Below, piece by piece: positions 43,805 through 52,856 of a DNA stretch of 64,000 nt. The stretch spans positions 62,001-126,000 of the forward strand of contig CABULH010000004.1 of NCBI GenBank assembly GCA_902492455.1. Reading direction: 5' to 3'. The translations under genes and the position numbers were made by a program. The DNA comes from an uncultured Oscillospiraceae bacterium. Lineage in GTDB: Bacteria > Bacillota > Clostridia > Oscillospirales > Acutalibacteraceae. The notes under the pieces are model-generated. The model searched no databases, was not told the origin of the DNA, and saw only the letters and a program-made list of their open reading frames with translations. The first letter of the stretch is position 1; every line of letters begins with the position of its first letter.

Positions 43805-46800
43805 ATTTAACAACTGCTACATTTTCCTCTCCCAGGATATTTTTCAGTTCCTTCAGCAATACCGTATGCGGCCATACCCACATGCTTTGGGGCGCCTTCA
43901 CCAGTTTGCCGGTATCCAGGAAGCGGATGTAAACCGGCTCCGTTCCATCGAACACCGCCATGGGCAGACAAGCTCTTTTGAAAGCCGTACTTTCGGCGGA
44001 GGGCACCCGCAGATACAAACCATGCCGGGGTGAAGGCTGCTGAGGCGCAGCAGCGGCAGGAGCCGCTTTCCGGCGGACCGTCCCCATGGGATTAAAGGCA
44101 GGAAGATGCGCAGGATCGGATGCATCCAGCAGCCGATCGCAGATTAGCTTGGGCGCCTCGTCCTCCCGCAGGCTGATTCGCCCTTGAACCAGCAGGATTC
44201 TGCCTGTCTCCAGCATGCCGCCGTATTCCTCCAATATCTTCGGAAAAACGATCAGCTCCATGGAACCGTATAAATCCTCCAGCATGGCGTATGCCATACG
44301 AGCGTTGCTGCGAGTGGTTTGGGAGCGCACGGTCCCCAACATGCCCAGCAGATTGACCGCCGCGCCATCTCTCAATTCCTCTGTCTGCTCCTCAGCGCTC
44401 TGCAGGATGTCCTCGGTTCGCGAGATCCCCGGCTGCCGGTAGATATCCGCATAAGGTTTCAGCGGATGTCCTGACATATACATACCGGTGACTTCCTTTT
44501 CCATCTCCAGCAGTTCGGCATAGGCATATTCCTCGGCTGCCGGCAAGGTAGGTTCCCCCATTCCCTCGGCGGCGGGATCATCAAAGAAACCGATCTGCCC
44601 ATCCACGTTGCGTCGGTTATCCTCGTCCAGCTGATCCAGCAGACGATTCATTCCCTCCAGCATCTGGCGGCGGTTGGCGCCCAATCCATCCAGCGCGCCG
44701 CACTTGATTAGACTTTCCAGTGCCCGGCGATTAAATTCCCGATAAGCGGACAGGCGGCGGCAAAAATCGTAGAATCCGGTGTAAGGGCCGCTTGTTTCCC
44801 GCTCTCTTACCAACTCAGCAATCAGACTGCGGCCCAGATTTTTCACCGCCAGCAGGCCGAAGCGAATATGATCCCCCGCCACAGTGAAGGCGGAACGGCT
44901 CTCATTGACTGACGGTGGCAGCACCCGGATCCCCAGGCGTTCGCATTCATTGATATATCCCACCACCTTGCCGCTGTCCAGCACACTGGTGAGCAAAGCG
45001 GCCATATATTCCCGTGGATAAAAGCACTTCAGCCAGGCGGTCTGATAGGCCACCAGAGCATAAGCGCAGGCGTGAGATTTATTGAAGGCATAAGAGGCGA
45101 AGGAAGACATGTCCGCAAAAATGGCATCCGCCACCTGTTCCGTCACGCCCCGGCGGACGCAGCCGTCCACCAGCACCTTTCCCGCTTCATCCGTCATGCC
45201 GTGGATAAAAATCTCCCGCTCCATCTCCATGACGTCATGCTTCTTTTTGGACATGGCGCGGCGCACCACATCCGCGCGCCCCAGGGAATATCCCGCCAAT
45301 TCCCGAAAAATCTGCATCACCTGCTCCTGATAGACAATGCAGCCATAGGTCACATCCAGGATCGGCTTGAGCAGCGGGTGGGCGTAGCGCACCTCCTTGG
45401 GATGATGACGGTTATAAATGTATTTTGGAATGGAATCCATGGGTCCGGGACGATACAAAGAGATCACGGCGATAAGATCCTCAAAGCAATCGGGCCCCAG
45501 ATTCATCAGCACCCGCTTCATCCCGGCGGATTCAAACTGGAATACCCCTTCGCTTTCTCCCCGGGCCATCATGGCATAAACCTCCGGAGCGTCGGTGGGG
45601 ATATTCTCAATCCGGAAATCCGGCTGCCGCCGCCGGATCATCCGGGCCGCATCGTCGATGACGGTTAAGTTTCGCAGACCCAGGAAGTCCATTTTCAGCA
45701 GGCCCAATTCTTCCAATGTGGTCATAGTATACTGGGTGGCCACCGCCTCGCCGTTAAGGCAGAGAGGAACGTATTCACTCACTGGCTTGGCGGTAATCAC
45801 TACCCCGGCGGCATGGGTGGAAGCGTGGCGGGGCATCCCCTCTACCTTCCGAGCCATATCCATCAGAGAACGGACCTGCGGGTCGCTTTCCATTCGTTCC
45901 CGCAGCTGTTTGGATTGGTCCAATGCCTTGTCCAATGTCATGTTCAATTCCCAAGGTACTTGCTTCGCCACTTGGTCCGCCACCGCGTAAGGAATCGCCA
46001 TGGCCCGGGCCACATCCCGGATGGCCGCCCGGGCGGCCATGGTGCCGAAGGTGATGATCTGCGCTACCCGGTCGGTGCCGTATTTGTCAATGACATAATC
46101 GATGACCTGCTGCCGTTTTTCGTTGCAGAAGTCAATGTCAAAATCCGGCATACTTACCCGCTCGGGATTGAGAAACCGCTCAAACAGCAGGTTATATTGC
46201 ATGGGATCGATTCCCGTGATGCCGATGCAATAGGCACACAGGCTGCCGGCTCCGGAACCCCGCCCCGGTCCCACCGGGATATCATGAGTTTTTGCGTACT
46301 GGACAAAATCATTGACGATGAGATAATAATCTACATATCCCATCCGCTCCACCGTGTCCATCTCGTATTCCAGCCGCTCACGGAATTCGTCAGGCGGATT
46401 CTCCCCGTACCGGCGGATCAGTCCTTCCCGGCATTGACGGCGGAAATAAGCGACACTGTCTCCGCCGGGAGCGTCAAAGGCAGGCAGCTGGGTTTTCCCA
46501 AATTCCAGTTCCACATGGCAGTGCTCTGCGATGGCTGCGGTGTTGTCAAAGGCTTCCGGCAGGCCGGGAAAGAGGGAGCGCATCTCCTCCTCCGACTTGA
46601 GATAGAACTCCTCCGTCTCAAAAGCCAGAGGACTGGGAGCATCCAGGGTGGTGTTGGTGCCGATGCAGATCAGCACTTTCTGAGTGCGGGCATCCTCCCT
46701 GGTCAGGTAATGAGCGTCGTTGGTGCAGACCAAGGGTATACCCGTCTCCTTGGACAGTCGGATGATGGCGGGGTTGATGGATTTCTGCTCTTCCAGGCCA

Positions 46801-47330
46801 TGATCCTGCAATTCCAGAAAAAAGTTTTCCGGTCCAAACATCTCCCGATATTCCAGCGCAATGGTTTTGGCTCTTTCATATTCTCCCTTGCGCAGCGCTC
46901 GGGGAATCTCACCAGCCAGACAAGCGGACAAAGCGATCAGACCCTCGGTATGCTGCCGCAGAAGATCATGATCCACCCGCGGCTTGCCGTAGAAACCTTC
47001 CGTCCAGGCGGCGGAAACCAGCTTCACCAGGTTGGCATAGCCCTGATTATCCCTGCACAGCAGCACCAAATGGCTGTGTTCGCTGTCCAGGGCATGAACC
47101 CGATCCTGCCGGGTTCTGGCGGCCACATAAACCTCACAGCCCAGTATCGGCCGTATTCCCGCCTTTTGAGCCGCCTTATAAAATTCGACCACGCCGTACA
47201 TAACGCCGTGGTCGGTAATGGCCACCGCTTTCTGTCCCAGCGCCTTGGCCCTTTCCACCAGTTCTCGGATACGGCAGGCGCCGTCCAGTAAGCTGTATTC
47301 ACTATGCACATGCAGATGTACGAAACTCAT
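43803..47330 (-). CDS. dnaE: DNA polymerase III alpha subunit (DnaE)
   Basis: A 1175-aa replicative polymerase, start at MSFVHLHVHSEYSLLDG after GGGGAGG. Order: PHP domain (HLHVHSEYSLLDG, AITDHG), polymerase palm with GPGRGSGAGSL and catalytic PDFDIDF, fingers (GVFQFESAGMKRVL), the HhH and OB domains (GMLGTVRSQTTRSNARMAY). The full length suggests a DnaE1/DnaE3-like enzyme; Firmicutes also have PolC, not seen here. Directly after a CAT-like gene. Confidence 0.96.
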   Translation of the reverse strand: MSFVHLHVHSEYSLLDGACRIRELVERAKALGQKAVAITDHGVMYGVVEFYKAAQKAGIRPILGCEVYVAARTRQDRVHALDSEHSHLVLLCRDNQGYANLVKLVSAAWTEGFYGKPRVDHDLLRQHTEGLIALSACLAGEIPRALRKGEYERAKTIALEYREMFGPENFFLELQDHGLEEQKSINPAIIRLSKETGIPLVCTNDAHYLTREDARTQKVLICIGTNTTLDAPSPLAFETEEFYLKSEEEMRSLFPGLPEAFDNTAAIAEHCHVELEFGKTQLPAFDAPGGDSVAYFRRQCREGLIRRYGENPPDEFRERLEYEMDTVERMGYVDYYLIVNDFVQYAKTHDIPVGPGRGSGAGSLCAYCIGITGIDPMQYNLLFERFLNPERVSMPDFDIDFCNEKRQQVIDYVIDKYGTDRVAQIITFGTMAARAAIRDVARAMAIPYAVADQVAKQVPWELNMTLDKALDQSKQLRERMESDPQVRSLMDMARKVEGMPRHASTHAAGVVITAKPVSEYVPLCLNGEAVATQYTMTTLEELGLLKMDFLGLRNLTVIDDAARMIRRRQPDFRIENIPTDAPEVYAMMARGESEGVFQFESAGMKRVLMNLGPDCFEDLIAVISLYRPGPMDSIPKYIYNRHHPKEVRYAHPLLKPILDVTYGCIVYQEQVMQIFRELAGYSLGRADVVRRAMSKKKHDVMEMEREIFIHGMTDEAGKVLVDGCVRRGVTEQVADAIFADMSSFASYAFNKSHACAYALVAYQTAWLKCFYPREYMAALLTSVLDSGKVVGYINECERLGIRVLPPSVNESRSAFTVAGDHIRFGLLAVKNLGRSLIAELVRERETSGPYTGFYDFCRRLSAYREFNRRALESLIKCGALDGLGANRRQMLEGMNRLLDQLDEDNRRNVDGQIGFFDDPAAEGMGEPTLPAAEEYAYAELLEMEKEVTGMYMSGHPLKPYADIYRQPGISRTEDILQSAEEQTEELRDGAAVNLLGMLGTVRSQTTRSNARMAYAMLEDLYGSMELIVFPKILEEYGGMLETGRILLVQGRISLREDEAPKLICDRLLDASDPAHLPAFNPMGTVRRKAAPAAAAPQQPSPRHGLYLRVPSAESTAFKRACLPMAVFDGTEPVYIRFLDTGKLVKAPQSMWVWPHTVLLKELKNILGEENVAVVK

Positions 47331-47377
47331 AGCCTGCCTCCCCGTCGCCAAAACGTCCAGAAAATCACGCTGCAATA

Positions 47378-47998
47378 TTATAGTATCCTTGCGTTCAGTC
47401 TTTCATAAAAATCCGCAATCTGTCTGCCGTCTACCAGGGCGTGATTCACCAAAACTGTAATCGGCATCAGCAGCCGGCCGGCACTCTTCTCATATCGACC
47501 CCAGGTGATCCGCGGATTGGAATCCGCGGGACAGGGCACCGGCTGCTGCAAAGCGGTATAATTCAGCCATGGCAGACAGGAGATAAACAGCAGCGACCTC
47601 GGATCGCCCGCCTCTTCAATACTGCCGTCATGTATGGCCTCCTCTTGCCGCCGGGCGGTTTCCCGTAGAAAAACCGGCCATGGCAGCGACGGGTCCGCTT
47701 CGCAATAAGCGTAGGTACCGTCTGGTTTCATCACCGTATGGGAAGTCGGACAATTGTCAAATTCTACGATTTCATCTCCGGCGATCCGCTGCCGGAATTC
47801 AGGAGTCTCATTGGCGGCCTTACCCACCGCATATAAAACGTGCAAAAAAAAGGATTCCTGATTCTTTCGGGCACGTTCGGCCAACACCGTCACATCCACA
47901 TTTGCCGTCAGTCCTACATATGGATAGGCCAGAGAGCGAAAATAGTCAAAATGAGCTTTGCGCGGATAAACCGACATATCCAGTTTTCTGCTTATCAT
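47378..47998 (-). CDS. chloramphenicol acetyltransferase (CatA)-like protein
   Basis: A 206-aa protein of the CAT fold: PRKAHFDYFRSLAYPYVGLT at the start, PSLPWPVFL, FISCLPWLNYTAL, NPRITWGRY, and NHALVDGRQIADFY at the end. The catalytic His (second of the usual HH in HHxxxDG) is kept, the first is Asn. Start at MISRKLDMSV after AGGGAG. True chloramphenicol enzymes have HH here, so resistance is uncertain. Between whiA and dnaE with no mobile signs, it looks like an old resident acetyltransferase of unknown substrate. Confidence 0.82.
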   Translation of the reverse strand: MISRKLDMSVYPRKAHFDYFRSLAYPYVGLTANVDVTVLAERARKNQESFFLHVLYAVGKAANETPEFRQRIAGDEIVEFDNCPTSHTVMKPDGTYAYCEADPSLPWPVFLRETARRQEEAIHDGSIEEAGDPRSLLFISCLPWLNYTALQQPVPCPADSNPRITWGRYEKSAGRLLMPITVLVNHALVDGRQIADFYERLNARIL

Positions 47999-48020
47999 TC
48001 GGCTCCCTGCTTTCCGTCCT

Positions 48021-48935
48021 TTATCCCAGCTTGTCCGCAAACTCCACAATCCGCCGCAGCCGGTGATTGACCCCTGACCGGCTTAGCCTTTCCGGCAGCA
48101 GATCCGATAATTCCCGCAGCGAGATTTCCGGATTGTCCAGCCGCAGCCAGGCCAATTCCCGCAGCTCCTCCGGAAGTGCGTCCAATCCGCAGGTCTGCTG
48201 AATCTTCCGCACCGCGTCCACATGCACGGCTGCGGCGGCCACCGTTTTATCGATGTTGGCGCTTTCGCAGTTGGTGATGCGGTTGGCTTTGTTGCGGATA
48301 TCCTTGACAATCTTTATATTCATCAATTCCAATGAGGCATCCTGGGCTCCCATTAGGGTGAGGATATCCTCAATCTGTTCGCTTTCTTTAAAATAGACCA
48401 CATTTCCCCCCGCCCGGCGAACCATGCGGGGATAAAAATCCAGTTCTCCCAGCAGAGACATCAGATCCCGGCTCAGATTGTAATAGGGAACGCTGAATTC
48501 CATATGATAATCCACATGGGGATCTGTAATGGCGCCACAGGATAAAAAAGCGCCCCGCATATAAGAAGCGGCGCATTCTTCGCACTCCAGATTAGCCCGG
48601 TTAAGCCGCACCGTCACATCCTCCGGCGTATGGCCAAAGCGTTCCAGAACCCGACGCCGCTGCGCCGTGTCCTCTACCGTTACCATATGATAGGTTTTCC
48701 GCTTTCCGCCTTCTTCCGATGGATCAGTGATTTCCAAAGGCTTTACGCCGCAGATCTCCCTCATCAGCTGCGCATATAAAGCGGCCACCGCCGCGTTCTC
48801 CGTCTGCAGGGAAACAGCCGTTCCAGTGAAAGCGTGACCCATCTGCAGCAATCCGTAGGCCTCTGCCGCCCGGCAGCAGTTTTTTTCCGGCAGCTGACGA
48901 GCCGCTTCTGTTTTCACATCCGATGAAAAGGACAC
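48021..48935 (-). CDS. whiA: DNA-binding protein WhiA
   Basis: A 304-aa protein: LAGLIDADG-like homing-endonuclease fold in the N-terminal half (YMRGAFLSCGAITDPHVDYH), HTH in the C-terminal third (LSRSGVNHRLRRIVEFADKL). A GTG start giving MSFSSDVKTEAAR is preferred, as in most family members, with GGGTGA upstream. WhiA affects cell division and chromosome segregation in Firmicutes and sporulation in actinomycetes. Follows rapZ; the usual yvcK (gluconeogenesis factor) between them is missing. Confidence 0.94.
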   Translation of the reverse strand: MSFSSDVKTEAARQLPEKNCCRAAEAYGLLQMGHAFTGTAVSLQTENAAVAALYAQLMREICGVKPLEITDPSEEGGKRKTYHMVTVEDTAQRRRVLERFGHTPEDVTVRLNRANLECEECAASYMRGAFLSCGAITDPHVDYHMEFSVPYYNLSRDLMSLLGELDFYPRMVRRAGGNVVYFKESEQIEDILTLMGAQDASLELMNIKIVKDIRNKANRITNCESANIDKTVAAAAVHVDAVRKIQQTCGLDALPEELRELAWLRLDNPEISLRELSDLLPERLSRSGVNHRLRRIVEFADKLG

Positions 48936-48989
48936 CGGTCTCACCCTTTCCCGTCCAATCATCCGGTTATCCGAATCTCCAGCTGCTGG

Positions 48990-49850
48990 TTAGGTTTTCT
49001 GGATATCCCGATGATTCACCATCACTCGCCGGCCGCTTTCCGCAATATGCTTCGCCAGCTCCTCTGTCAAAGTCACCGAGCGGTGTTTGCCTCCCGTACA
49101 GCCGATGGCGATCACCAGCTGGCTTTTGCCTTCGTTGCAGTACAGCGGGATCAAATAGTCAATCAGATCATACAGCCGTTTTTGCAGGCCGGCAGTTTCC
49201 TCCCGCTCCAGCACATATTGGCGCACTTCCGGATCCAGTCCGGTTTTATGCTTCAGCTCGTCCACATAAAACGGATTGGGCAGGCAACGCACATCCATTA
49301 CCAAATCCGCTTCCGCCGGATAACCGTATTTGAATCCAAAGGACATGCACTGCACCACCATAGCGATGGTGGAATCCCCCAGAAAAAGACCGGTGATCCG
49401 CTGCTTCAGCTGGGCGGGAGACAGATGGGTGGTATCGATGAGATAGTCTGTGCGTGATCGGGCCGGCTTGAGCAGCTCCCGTTCCCGCTGAATCGCTGCC
49501 AGCACCGACCCACCGCTTTCATCCGCCAGGGGGTGCTGCCGCCGGGTTTCCTTATATCGCCGGGCCAGAACCTGATCGCTGCATTCCAGAAACAGAATTT
49601 TATAATCTCCGCCCTGTTTTTTCAATTCGTCCAGTCCCTCGAAAAGATCGTTGAACAGTTCGCCGCCACGGGCATCGATAACAATGGCCACTTTCTCCAG
49701 CTTATCCCGGGACTGAAGACATAGTTCTGCAAATTTAGGCAGCAGTTTTGGCGGCATATTGTCCACACAATAAAATCCAATATCCTCCAGCGCATTAACC
49801 GCCCGGGACTTACCTGCTCCCGACAGGCCGGTTACAATCACAAATTCCAC
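48990..49850 (-). CDS. rapZ: RNase adapter protein RapZ
   Basis: A 286-aa ATP/GTP-binding protein. P-loop TGLSGAGKS (residues 7-15), Walker B-like region, and the C-terminal domain GCTGGKHRSVTL that in E. coli binds GlcN6P and small RNAs. GTG start, weak ribosome site. In Firmicutes (YvcJ) its role is less clear, tied to cell-wall sugar control and competence, which fits murB directly upstream. Confidence 0.95.
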   Translation of the reverse strand: MEFVIVTGLSGAGKSRAVNALEDIGFYCVDNMPPKLLPKFAELCLQSRDKLEKVAIVIDARGGELFNDLFEGLDELKKQGGDYKILFLECSDQVLARRYKETRRQHPLADESGGSVLAAIQRERELLKPARSRTDYLIDTTHLSPAQLKQRITGLFLGDSTIAMVVQCMSFGFKYGYPAEADLVMDVRCLPNPFYVDELKHKTGLDPEVRQYVLEREETAGLQKRLYDLIDYLIPLYCNEGKSQLVIAIGCTGGKHRSVTLTEELAKHIAESGRRVMVNHRDIQKT

Positions 49851-49894
49851 TTAATATGCATTCCTTTCCAGGACGTTCGTCTGACAATATCACT

Positions 49895-50833
49895 TCAACG
49901 ATCTTTCGGCCCGCCTACAAACCGTACTTCCGGTTCCAGCCAGACCCCGTGGGCCGCATACACCCGTTCCCGCACCTGCCGCGCCAACTCCTTGACATCC
50001 GCGCAGGTAGCGCCGCCGCGGTTGACGACAAACCCCGCATGTTTTTTGCTGATCTGGGCACCGCCGACGGTAAAGCCTTTCAATCCGCAGCCCTCGATCA
50101 GCGTCCCCGCGAACATCCCCGGCGGCCGTTTGAAAAAGCTGCCGGCGCTGGGGTATTCCAGCGGCTGCTTTTCCCGGCGGCGATTCATATAATCCTCCAT
50201 CCGGGCGCCGATGGCCGCCGGATCGTCCGGCATTAAGGACAGCAAAACAGAAGTGACAATCTCTCCATTTTCCATCAGCGCACTGTGACGATAAGAAAGG
50301 GACAGCGTATCAGCCTGGTGCGTCAGGAACTCTCCATCAGAAGCAATCGTTCGAACCTCTGCGAGTACATCCTTCATTTCGCCGCCGTAAGCGCCGGCAT
50401 TCATATAAGCTGCTCCGCCCACCGTTCCCGGTATACCGTAAGCGAATTCTAACCCCGCCAGACCGTTATCCCGGGCAAAGCGGCAAAGCCGCTTTAAGGG
50501 CAGCCCTGCCGGGCAGCGAACCAACACCTTTGTGTCCTCTGTCGTGCCGATGCATTCCGGCTGAGCGTGATCCGGGAGACGAAGTACCACGCCGCGTATG
50601 CCGGCATCATCCACCAGCAGATTGGAGCCATTGCCCAGAATAAGCAGGGGAATGCCGCTGCTGCGGCAGGCTACCGCGGCACGGGCGGCGGCGCTCTCAT
50701 CCTCCGCCGTCACCAAAAGATCCGCCGGACCGCCGATCCGAAAGGACGTATACGCGGCCATGGGAATCTGTTCCTCAGTTAAACATCCTGAACGGCGAAA
50801 CTCCTCCGCCAAACGCGACAGCAGCACAAGCAT
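49895..50833 (-). CDS. murB: UDP-N-acetylenolpyruvoylglucosamine reductase
   Basis: A 312-aa FAD enzyme that makes UDP-MurNAc. FAD motifs TSFRIGGPADLLV, LILGNGSNLLVDD and GLEFAYGIPGTVGGAAYMNAG; catalytic Ser in YPSAGSFFKRP. Start at MLVLLSRLAEE. This is the type IIa/IIb short MurB usual in Firmicutes. The order murB-rapZ-whiA is typical for Clostridia. Confidence 0.95.
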   Translation of the reverse strand: MLVLLSRLAEEFRRSGCLTEEQIPMAAYTSFRIGGPADLLVTAEDESAAARAAVACRSSGIPLLILGNGSNLLVDDAGIRGVVLRLPDHAQPECIGTTEDTKVLVRCPAGLPLKRLCRFARDNGLAGLEFAYGIPGTVGGAAYMNAGAYGGEMKDVLAEVRTIASDGEFLTHQADTLSLSYRHSALMENGEIVTSVLLSLMPDDPAAIGARMEDYMNRRREKQPLEYPSAGSFFKRPPGMFAGTLIEGCGLKGFTVGGAQISKKHAGFVVNRGGATCADVKELARQVRERVYAAHGVWLEPEVRFVGGPKDR

Positions 50834-50857
50834 TCTCCTCGATGAATTATAGATGAA

Positions 50858-51079
50858 TTATAATTGAATAAAAAAGGACAGAATCAACAGCATCAGACCA
50901 AAACCTGTCAAGCCAATGCCACCGACCGGCCGAAGGCGGATCGGATCCAAACCCTTCCGCTTTTTTTCAGCCTCGGTCATGGTATTGTATCCTGCGATCA
51001 GCCAGTCCGCCTTGAAAAAGAGTATCAGCAATCCACATATCAGTAGAACAACGCCTAAAACTCTCGGCCCGTTCACCAT
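50858..51079 (-). CDS. DUF3784-like small membrane protein
   Basis: A 73-aa protein with two membrane helices (about residues 7-28 and 50-70) and the DUF3784 hallmark LIAGYNTMTEAEKKR between them. GAAAGGGG precedes the ATG. Function unknown. It is between glcK and murB with short gaps, so co-transcribed. Confidence 0.8.
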   Translation of the reverse strand: MVNGPRVLGVVLLICGLLILFFKADWLIAGYNTMTEAEKKRKGLDPIRLRPVGGIGLTGFGLMLLILSFFIQL

Positions 51080-51108
51080 CTGCCCCTTTCAAACTATTTA
51101 TTGCAGTT

Positions 51109-52080
51109 TTATTCCTTATATGCCTTATATACATCCTCGCCCAGGAAAGCCGCTCCGATGATCCCCGCATCGTTGCCCAGAGTGGCCACACAAAGCTCGG
51201 TTTGATGAGAACTGTACTTGCTGTAGCGCTCGTGACGGATCAGTTCCTTCAGCGGCAGAATCAGAGCGTCCCCCTCCTTGCAGATACCGCCGCCGATGCA
51301 CAGCACCTCCGGCTGAAAGATATTGATGATGTTGATGAGACCGCAGGCTATATATTCGATATAGCGATCCACCACGGTCTTGGCCGGCTCGTCGCCCATC
51401 CGTAGAGCATCAAAGGCCGTACGGCCGTCCACATTTTCCAGCGTGCCTGCCACCTTCCACATGGCGCTTTCTGGATGCGCTTCCATGGCGCGGCGAGTCT
51501 GGCGGATCAGCGCCGTGGCGGAAGCGTACGCTTCCCAGCAACCTAGACGGCCGCAGGTGCAGGGCTCCCCATCCACCACGATAACCGTATGCCCCAGTTC
51601 CGCTCCAGCGAAGTTGAAACCACCGTAAATTTTTCCGTCGATAATGATACCGCCGCCTACGCCGGTGCCCAAGGTAATGCACACGCAGCTCTGGGTTCCC
51701 TTGGCCGCACCGGCCAGCGCCTCGCCCAAAGCGGCCGCATTGGCGTCGTTTTCAATGAAAACCCTCTTATCATCCAGCAGTGCGGAGAGATCATCCCGCA
51801 GAGGAACCCGGTCAAACTTCAGATTGTTGGCATATTCGATAACGCCGGTATCCGGATTGCAGGTTCCTGGGCTACCCACTCCTATATAAGCGATATCCGC
51901 CATGGTCAAGCCGGCGTTTTCAGCAGCCTGACGGGCCATCCGTGCCATATCCTGAATGATCTCGCCGGCGGGCCTGGGCATGGCCGTCTTACATTTTGCA
52001 CGTCCCACAATTTCATAAGAGTCGTTAACCACGCCCGCCGCAATATTGGTGCCGCCAAGGTCGATGCCGATTCTGTACAT
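51109..52080 (-). CDS. glcK: ROK-family glucokinase
   Basis: A 323-aa sugar kinase. N-terminal ATP site GIDLGGTNIAAGVV, catalytic IENDANAAALGEA, TLGTGVGGGIIIDG, and zinc motif CTCGRLGCWEAYAS. Phosphorylates glucose to G6P, feeding the PfkA encoded later in the same series of genes. Its neighbour hprK controls sugar uptake. Confidence 0.93.
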   Translation of the reverse strand: MYRIGIDLGGTNIAAGVVNDSYEIVGRAKCKTAMPRPAGEIIQDMARMARQAAENAGLTMADIAYIGVGSPGTCNPDTGVIEYANNLKFDRVPLRDDLSALLDDKRVFIENDANAAALGEALAGAAKGTQSCVCITLGTGVGGGIIIDGKIYGGFNFAGAELGHTVIVVDGEPCTCGRLGCWEAYASATALIRQTRRAMEAHPESAMWKVAGTLENVDGRTAFDALRMGDEPAKTVVDRYIEYIACGLINIINIFQPEVLCIGGGICKEGDALILPLKELIRHERYSKYSSHQTELCVATLGNDAGIIGAAFLGEDVYKAYKE

Positions 52081-52110
52081 AACCCATTCCTCACATTTCT
52101 ATATGTTGTT

Positions 52111-52833
52111 TTACAAGACAATATGTTTTTCCGCCAGAAACGTCCGCAGATTTTTCAAGCTGCCGTTGACAATCAGTTCATCGGGAAAATCTATTTCCCG
52201 CAGCATCGCCAGGCTGCGTTCCACCCGGCCAACCGCATGATGATAATGGGCATCCGAATCCACCGCCACCCGCACGCCGTGCTGCTTGCACAGCTGAGCG
52301 ATCCGCCGGCAATTGGGCAGGTAATGATCTCGTACAGCAAAGGTGTTCTCATTAATTTCTACCACTTTGCCCATCTTCCCGAACACAGGAATCACCCGCT
52401 CATAGTCGTAAGCATAGCAGGGAGCGCCGCTGTGGCCGATGATATCCACCCGGGGATTATCGGCCACAGCGAGCCATGCGGCAGTGTGATCCTCCCGGCG
52501 GCCCTGAGGCATAACGCCCTCATGCATGGACGCGATAACCAACTCCAGACGCTGAAAGGCCTCCTCCGGCATATCCAGCCGACCGGAAAAATCCATCACA
52601 TTGGCTTCCACGCCCCGCAGCACCCGCACCCCTTCTATAGTGGGCGGCAGGATCCGCAGATTGAGAAAATGCCAAAGATGGGGAGCATCTTCTATGCCGA
52701 TGCCGTGGTCTGTGCAGGCTACGGCCGCCAATCCCATATCCGCCGCCTGCCGCGCTACCTCAGTGATGGTGCTGTATGCATGGCTGGAGGCCAGGGTATG
52801 ACAATGAAAATCCGCAACAATCGACTGCGCCAT
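52111..52833 (-). CDS. PHP-domain phosphatase (YcdX-like)
   Basis: A 240-aa metal-dependent phosphoesterase. The PHP ligands appear in order: DFHCHTLASSHAYST, CTDHGIGI, GVEANVMD, IGHSG, EINE, DSDAHY. This trinuclear YcdX type hydrolyses small phosphates; substrate unknown. Located 23 nt after hprK. In other Clostridia this gene is also found beside hprK and murB. Confidence 0.9.
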   Translation of the reverse strand: MAQSIVADFHCHTLASSHAYSTITEVARQAADMGLAAVACTDHGIGIEDAPHLWHFLNLRILPPTIEGVRVLRGVEANVMDFSGRLDMPEEAFQRLELVIASMHEGVMPQGRREDHTAAWLAVADNPRVDIIGHSGAPCYAYDYERVIPVFGKMGKVVEINENTFAVRDHYLPNCRRIAQLCKQHGVRVAVDSDAHYHHAVGRVERSLAMLREIDFPDELIVNGSLKNLRTFLAEKHIVL

Positions 52834-52856
52834 GATCGTTTATTTCCTTCTTCGCT

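Noticed and set aside
45813..47291. 492-codon open frame on the plus strand
   Set aside because: Lies antisense to dnaE and has no recognisable domain; a shadow frame.
47378..47998. An acquired chloramphenicol resistance gene
   Set aside because: The HH pair at the active site is NH, the gene sits in a conserved core region, and there are no mobile element borders.
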